Below are positions 5,880 through 10,050 of a DNA stretch of 10,050 nt, piece by piece. Origin of the DNA: Betaproteobacteria bacterium (GTDB taxonomy: Bacteria; Pseudomonadota; Gammaproteobacteria; Burkholderiales; Eutrophovitaceae); contig QXZO01000128.1 in assembly GCA_009886305.1 (NCBI GenBank), positions 1-10,050 on the forward strand, in the 5' to 3' direction. The notes beneath the pieces are model-generated. The model had not been told where the DNA came from. It made no database searches and worked only from the letters and a program-made list of their open reading frames with translations. The translations under genes were made by a program, and so were the position numbers. How positions within the stretch are numbered: the stretch's first letter is position 1; every line of letters starts with the position of its first letter.

Positions 5880-7124
5880 TTAGGCTAGCGCCTCTTCTAA
5901 TAATTCAGCCCAATGTAATACTCTAGTTTTAGTGCCTCCCTGAAGTTGGGTCAGACAACCAATGTTAGCGGTTACAATTACTTCGGGGTGGTCGCGTTCA
6001 ATATTTTCAATTTTACTATCCAGTAGTTTTTCAGATAGTTCAGGTTGAAGTAACGAATAGGTTCCGGCTGAGCCGCAGCATAGGTGGGAGTCTTCGATGG
6101 CTGTTAATGTATAGCCGGCGCTCGTGAGTAATTTTTCTACTACTCCCTTTATTTGTTGCCCATGTTGCAAGCTGCATGGTGCGTGAAATGCGACCTTACA
6201 TGTCTCAATATGCTTTTGTTTAATAGGCTCTAGAACTTTGTCTTTTAGTGTCGCGAATTCTTCCGTAAATACTTCACAAAGATCCTTCGCAATCTCAGAG
6301 ATAGTTTTCGCTTTTTTTGCATAAACTGGATCATCTACTAGAAGATGACCATATTCTTTTATCATCGTACCGCACCCACTTGCCGTAATAACGATTGCTT
6401 CAGCTCCTTGTTCTATGAGTGGCCACCAAGCGTCGATATTTTGTTTTATGAATACAAGCGACTCAGTCTGCTTGTTCAGGTGGTACGTTACTGCGCCACA
6501 GCAGTTTACTTGTGATGTCGGTATGAGTGTTATCTTTAGTCGATCTAGAAGTTGAGCAGTGGCGGTGTTAATGTTGGGTGCTAAGACTGGCTGGACACAT
6601 CCATCTAAGAAGAGCATTTTTCGTGGGTGATTAGATTGAGGCCATTTGGTTGCAACTTTTTGTGCCGTCGGAATTTTTTTCTTAAGCGCCTTCGGCAATG
6701 CCGGTTTAACGATCTGTCCGACTGTGATTAATGAGCGAAATACTGTTCTATTGGTGATGACTTTTTCCAAAGTGTGTCGTTTTAAGCGATCTCCTAAGGT
6801 GCGCGGTACGGTTTTTTCAACCATGTTTCGCCCGATGTCAACCAGTCTGCCATATTTCACTCCGGACGGACACGTTGTCTCACAGGAGCGGCATGTCAGG
6901 CAGCGATCTAGGTGTAACTGAGTAGCTTCTGTAGGTTTCTTTCCTTCGAGTAATTCTTTTATGAGATAAATACGCCCTCTGGGACTGTCGAGTTCATCTC
7001 CCAATAGTTGGTATGTCGGACAGGTAGCTGTGCAAAATCCGCAGTGTACACAAGACCGCAATATGTCATTCGCTTCCTTGCCTTCGCGAGTCTCAAGGAC
7101 CGCAGTATCTAAATTTGTTTTCAT
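5880..7124 (-). CDS. glcF: Glycolate oxidase, iron-sulfur subunit GlcF
   Basis: A 414-residue subunit of the membrane-associated glycolate dehydrogenase that oxidises glycolate to glyoxylate and passes electrons to the respiratory chain. Seen: two ferredoxin-like [4Fe-4S] motifs, C25-x2-C28-x2-C31-x3-C35-P and C75-x2-C78-x2-C81-x3-C85-P, then two cysteine-rich (CCG) domains with CCG at 208-210 and 349-351, plus C251 (SGCGTM), C317 (APCSLQHG) and C390 (NIGC). All expected cluster ligands are present. Length is near E. coli GlcF (407), and CVHCGFCTATCPTYQLLGDE is almost the same as in E. coli. It begins 27 bases after the glcE stop, with no clear Shine-Dalgarno, so translation may be coupled to glcE. 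Confidence 0.96.
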   Translation of the reverse strand: MKTNLDTAVLETREGKEANDILRSCVHCGFCTATCPTYQLLGDELDSPRGRIYLIKELLEGKKPTEATQLHLDRCLTCRSCETTCPSGVKYGRLVDIGRNMVEKTVPRTLGDRLKRHTLEKVITNRTVFRSLITVGQIVKPALPKALKKKIPTAQKVATKWPQSNHPRKMLFLDGCVQPVLAPNINTATAQLLDRLKITLIPTSQVNCCGAVTYHLNKQTESLVFIKQNIDAWWPLIEQGAEAIVITASGCGTMIKEYGHLLVDDPVYAKKAKTISEIAKDLCEVFTEEFATLKDKVLEPIKQKHIETCKVAFHAPCSLQHGQQIKGVVEKLLTSAGYTLTAIEDSHLCCGSAGTYSLLQPELSEKLLDSKIENIERDHPEVIVTANIGCLTQLQGGTKTRVLHWAELLEEALA

Positions 7125-7151
7125 TGATAGTTTCTGAGTTTTTGGGCTAAT

Positions 7152-8210
7152 TTAAAATTCGGTGAATAATCTTTTTTTACCGAATATGCCGTCAGGGTCC
7201 ATAGAGTTTTTGATGTTTCGTTGCAACGTTTGTAGCGCTGGGACCATACTGTTGATTGGCTTACCCAATCCGTTACCGCGAAAAACGGTTGCGTATCCAC
7301 CATGTTGACTTGCAAATTGTTGGTGTTCGCTTAGTGTCCCATTATTCCAAATCCACCGGGTGCTGCCGTTCCACTCAATTAAGGCATCGCCATAACCGTT
7401 TATGGGGGCGGTTGGGTTAATTGATAGACGATAAAGGCACCCTTCAGAATTGAAAAATGGATGAGTTTGTTCTTTTAATGATCTCCAGTAAGAGCTTTCT
7501 TCGCTGGCTTCGCCGCCGATTTTTTTATGGGCCGCAGTGACCCCAATTTCTGAACCAGATAGCCGAACTGCTAGTCGGTTACCATCGAAGCAGGTCGCCG
7601 ACAATGGAATTGGTGTGCCAGCTAACGAATTCATCTTGTCTAAAGCGGATTCATGATCTAATTCAAAGAAAACTGTGCGCTCCATTTCAGGTTTAGGCAG
7701 AACTTTGACGGAAGATTCAAGAATTAAACCGAGTGTCCCGAAAGACCCAGTCAGTAATCTAGATACATCGAAGCCCGCTACATTTTTCATCACTTTTCCG
7801 CCAAACTGAAGATCGAGGGCATCTGAATTGAGTATTCTGGCCCCGAGCACAAAATCACGGACAGCGCCCTGTGATGCACGTCTTGGTCCAGAAAGCCCAG
7901 ATGCTATACATCCGCCAAATGTAGCTTCTAATCCCATATGAGGGGGTTCGAATGGCAACATCTGGTTATTCTCATTCAGAGCATGTTCGATGTCCTTCAG
8001 TGGTGTGCCGCTTCTTGCGGTTAGAACTAATTCGGTAGGTTCATATTCTGTAATTCCTGTGAAGTCTTTGGTTTCAAGGAGATCTCCTTGAAGAGATACG
8101 CCGTGAAAGTCTTTGGATCCACCGCCGCGAATCCTGATGCAAGCCGATCTTTTTTTTGCATCGGTGATTTGATCTTTAAATCTATCAATGACAGTTTCGT
8201 TCGTACTCAT
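7152..8210 (-). CDS. glcE: Glycolate oxidase, FAD-binding subunit GlcE
   Basis: A 352-residue FAD-linked subunit of glycolate dehydrogenase. Seen: RGGGSKDF (28-35), the PCMH-type FAD-binding core with ATFGGCIASGLSGPRR (96-111), RDFVLGARIL (118-127) and KNVAGFDVSRLLTGSFGTLG (142-161), and a C-terminal DPDGIFGKKRLF. I place the start at ATG 8210 rather than a longer in-frame ATG at 8300. The extra 30 residues (MCRIWTYARPPWRR...) would lie entirely over the glcD end and do not look like GlcE, while MSTNETVIDRF gives the usual GlcE length (E. coli 350). A weak AGG sits before the start. The gap to glcD is 20 bases. Confidence 0.94.
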   Translation of the reverse strand: MSTNETVIDRFKDQITDAKKRSACIRIRGGGSKDFHGVSLQGDLLETKDFTGITEYEPTELVLTARSGTPLKDIEHALNENNQMLPFEPPHMGLEATFGGCIASGLSGPRRASQGAVRDFVLGARILNSDALDLQFGGKVMKNVAGFDVSRLLTGSFGTLGLILESSVKVLPKPEMERTVFFELDHESALDKMNSLAGTPIPLSATCFDGNRLAVRLSGSEIGVTAAHKKIGGEASEESSYWRSLKEQTHPFFNSEGCLYRLSINPTAPINGYGDALIEWNGSTRWIWNNGTLSEHQQFASQHGGYATVFRGNGLGKPINSMVPALQTLQRNIKNSMDPDGIFGKKRLFTEF

Positions 8211-8230
8211 GAGATGCCTAATAGTTGAAC

Positions 8231-9730
8231 CTAAAATCTTGGGATTTCTGGGAAGCGCTCTTCGCCACGGTGGACGTGCATATGTCCAAATTCGGCACAC
8301 CGGTTTAGCGTTGGAATAGCTTTTCCTGGGTTTAATCTTCCTTCAGGGTCGAAGGCTTGTTTTAAATTCAGGAAAGTCTGTATTTCCTGATTATCAAATT
8401 GAACGCACATTTGATTTATTTTTTCAATCCCAACACCATGTTCGCCGGTTATTGTGCCGCCAACTTCTACGCAAAGCTCTAGAATGGCCGCTCCATAAAG
8501 TTCTGCTCGATGCAGTTGATCCCCTTCATTAGCATCGAACATAATGAGTGGATGCAAGTTTCCATCTCCTGCATGAAACACATTAGCGCATTGCAGTTGA
8601 AATTGATCCTCCATTTCCGCAATACGTTTTAGTACGTTTGGTAATGTTTTTCTGGGTATCGTTCCGTCCATGCAAAAGTAATCTGGTAGAACTCTACCGA
8701 CAGCAGGGAATGCTGATTTCCTGCCAGCCCACAACTTGAGTCGATGCGCTTCGTCCGTTGAAACGGTTATTTTGGTCGCTCCCGCCTTGTTAAGCACCTC
8801 GGTCGTTTTTTGAATTTCACTATCAACTTCTTCTGACGAACCATCAGATTCGCAAAGCAACATAGCAGCCGCGTCCATCGGGTACCCTGCACCAATGAAT
8901 TGTTCGACGGCGTTAATGGCTTTCTTATCCATCATTTCAAGGCCTGCTGGAATGATGCCTGCCGCAATAATATCCGCTACAGCGTGTCCCGCTTTTTCGA
9001 CGTCATCAAATGAAGCCATTATGGCTTGTGCTTTTTCAGGCGTGGGTAAGAGCTTGACTGTGACTTCAGTCAGAACACCAAGTAGTCCCTCTGACCCAGT
9101 TAGGAGGGCAAGCAAGTCATACCCAGGGCTATCAAGTCCTTCGGAACCAATTTCTACGATGTGTCCTTCAATGGTAACAAACCGTACCTTTAAAATATTG
9201 TTAACTGTTAGGCCGTACTTCAAACAATGTACGCCCCCTGAGTTTTCTGCCACATTACCTCCGATAGAGCAGGCGATTTGACTAGATGGATCTGGTGCGT
9301 AGTACAAATTATGTATTTTTGTAGCTTCGGAAATGGCTGCATTTCTAACGCCTGGTTGGACAACAGCGTAGCGACCGATGGGATCTATATATTTGATTTG
9401 TTTGAGTTTTGATAATACGAGTAAGACGCCTTGATCGTAAGGAATAGCTCCGCCCGACAAGCCAGTCCCGGCCCCACGAAAGACAATTGGCACCTTGTAT
9501 TGGTGACAAATTTTCATGACCTGACAGACTTGTTCTTCATTCTCCGGTAAGACTGCAATCAAGGGAATTTGTGGATATGCCGACAAGCCATCACATTCAA
9601 AGGGTGTTAGATCCTCCGTTTCGTGCTTGACGGATTCGGAAGATAAAATCGATAGTAGTTCCTTCACAAGTGTTTGTTTGCCAACTAGGGCGACAGGATT
9701 TTCGTTCAGGTCTCTCTCACTATGTCCCAT
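8231..9730 (-). CDS. glcD: Glycolate oxidase, FAD-binding catalytic subunit GlcD
   Basis: A 499-residue catalytic flavoprotein subunit of glycolate dehydrogenase, of the same length as E. coli GlcD as I recall it. Seen: the FAD-binding PCMH domain with FRGAGTGLSGGAIP (84-97), YAPDPSSQIACSIGGNVAENSGG (in 144-166) and LTGSEGLLGVLTEVT (210-224); the FAD-oxidase C-terminal domain with LWAGRKSAFPAVGR (333-346), the HAGDGNLHP metal/substrate motif (386-394) and GEHGVGIEK (429-437); and a C-terminus close to E. coli (RCAEFGHMHVH). It belongs to the D-2-hydroxy-acid dehydrogenase family; D-lactate is a possible second substrate, as in other GlcD proteins. The start follows GAGAG, which overlaps the stop of the glycerate kinase gene nine bases upstream. 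The glcD-glcE-glcF order is the classical one. Confidence 0.96.
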   Translation of the reverse strand: MGHSERDLNENPVALVGKQTLVKELLSILSSESVKHETEDLTPFECDGLSAYPQIPLIAVLPENEEQVCQVMKICHQYKVPIVFRGAGTGLSGGAIPYDQGVLLVLSKLKQIKYIDPIGRYAVVQPGVRNAAISEATKIHNLYYAPDPSSQIACSIGGNVAENSGGVHCLKYGLTVNNILKVRFVTIEGHIVEIGSEGLDSPGYDLLALLTGSEGLLGVLTEVTVKLLPTPEKAQAIMASFDDVEKAGHAVADIIAAGIIPAGLEMMDKKAINAVEQFIGAGYPMDAAAMLLCESDGSSEEVDSEIQKTTEVLNKAGATKITVSTDEAHRLKLWAGRKSAFPAVGRVLPDYFCMDGTIPRKTLPNVLKRIAEMEDQFQLQCANVFHAGDGNLHPLIMFDANEGDQLHRAELYGAAILELCVEVGGTITGEHGVGIEKINQMCVQFDNQEIQTFLNLKQAFDPEGRLNPGKAIPTLNRCAEFGHMHVHRGEERFPEIPRF

Positions 9731-9739
9731 ATTTCTCTC

Positions 9740-10050
9740 TTATATTCGTTTGTCAATGACAATAGCCCTGAAGTCATTGACGTTTGTTAGTGTTGGCCCT
9801 GTGATTACAAGGTCATTTAACTGTTTAAAAAAAGTATAACCGTTATTATCTGCGAGCATGAGTTTGGCGTCTAGGCCAATTTGAGAAGCTCGTATCAGAG
9901 TGTCTGGAGTGATTAGAGCCCCTGCGTTATCTTCAGTTCCATCAATCCCATCGGTATCTCCGGCAAATGCCCAAACACCATCTAAGCCATTTAATTCAAT
10001 CGCTAGAGAGAGAAGAAATTCAACATTTCGGCCGCCCCGACCGTTACCGC
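9740..10050 (-). CDS. gckA: Glycerate 2-kinase (MOFRL family), C-terminal part, cut by window edge
   Basis: The final 102 residues of a MOFRL-type glycerate kinase, which phosphorylates D-glycerate to 2-phosphoglycerate. Translation of the complement gives GNGRGGRNVEFLLSLA at the window edge, then AFAGDTDGIDGTEDNAGALI, PDTLIRASQIGLDA, FFKQLNDLVITGPT and TNVNDFRAIVIDKRI before TAA at 9740-9742. The GRGGRN, DTDGIDG and TGPTxTNVND blocks are characteristic of this family's C-terminal domain. The 5' part, including the nucleotide-binding domain, lies beyond base 10050. The stop is nine bases before glcD, so the two are surely co-transcribed. Together they cover the start and end of the glycolate to glyoxylate to glycerate to 2-phosphoglycerate route. 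Confidence 0.93.
   Translation of the reverse strand, partial: GNGRGGRNVEFLLSLAIELNGLDGVWAFAGDTDGIDGTEDNAGALITPDTLIRASQIGLDAKLMLADNNGYTFFKQLNDLVITGPTLTNVNDFRAIVIDKRI
9752..9781. repeat. 9-bp inverted repeat at the 3' end of the glycerate kinase gene
   Basis: GTCAATGAC (9752-9760) and GTCATTGAC (9773-9781) are exact reverse complements with a 12-base spacer. In the transcript this stem would sit about 20 bases upstream of the glcD start codon, within codons for VNDFRAIVID. A stem of this size is only mildly unlikely by chance in 10 kb. It could influence the relative expression or processing of glycerate kinase and glcD messages. Confidence 0.35.

Noticed and set aside
8211..8300. 30-residue N-terminal extension of GlcE from an ATG at 8300
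   Set aside because: It lies over the end of glcD, has no resemblance to GlcE and would lengthen the protein beyond the family size; ATG 8210 fits.
8895..9281. 128-codon + strand open frame within glcD
   Set aside because: Antisense to a highly conserved stretch of glcD; low-complexity serine-rich composition typical of a shadow frame.

Overview
The window is about 10 kb of compact, protein-coding bacterial chromosome. No RNA gene, insertion sequence, phage gene or CRISPR array is visible, and no gene-free stretch reaches 300 bases. The GlcD, GlcE, GlcF and YdfG proteins closely resemble those of Gammaproteobacteria and Betaproteobacteria; GlcD has the same length as I recall for the E. coli protein (499 aa). 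With moderate base composition and short intergenic gaps, this suggests a free-living, possibly aquatic, beta- or gammaproteobacterium. The sequence alone does not settle the class.

Left part (1-1908, + strand). The window opens inside a sugar-acid dehydratase of the IlvD/Edd family (arabinonate/xylonate type). An RraA-like protein of the class II pyruvate aldolase type follows. A 7-bp hairpin lies in the gap between them, and a perfect 14-bp inverted repeat lies inside the aldolase-like gene. A substrate-binding-protein homologue without a signal peptide converges on this pair from the - strand (1927-2664).

Middle (2765-5082, + strand). An AlkA-type 3-methyladenine DNA glycosylase is followed by a small two-helix membrane protein and a beta-lactamase-fold serine hydrolase. 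The last two are in the same reading frame, separated by one TAG codon.

Right part (5106-10050, - strand). A tightly spaced cluster reads, in transcription order: glycerate 2-kinase (3' end only), glcD, glcE, glcF and a ydfG-like short-chain dehydrogenase. Gaps between genes are 9, 20, 27 and 27 bases, which suggests one operon. GlcDEF oxidises glycolate to glyoxylate. The glycerate kinase feeds glycerate into glycolysis as 2-phosphoglycerate. The YdfG homologue could supply the intervening reduction of tartronate semialdehyde, but that is inference.

Taken together, the two ends could form one carbon route. The dehydratase makes a 2-keto-3-deoxy acid, the aldolase splits it to pyruvate and an aldehyde such as glycolaldehyde, and the glycolate genes recover the C2 unit. 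The linking aldehyde dehydrogenase and glyoxylate carboligase are not in the window. Most of the window is ordinary metabolism. The signals most worth a second look are the 14-bp palindrome, the signal-less binding protein and the operon position of ydfG.
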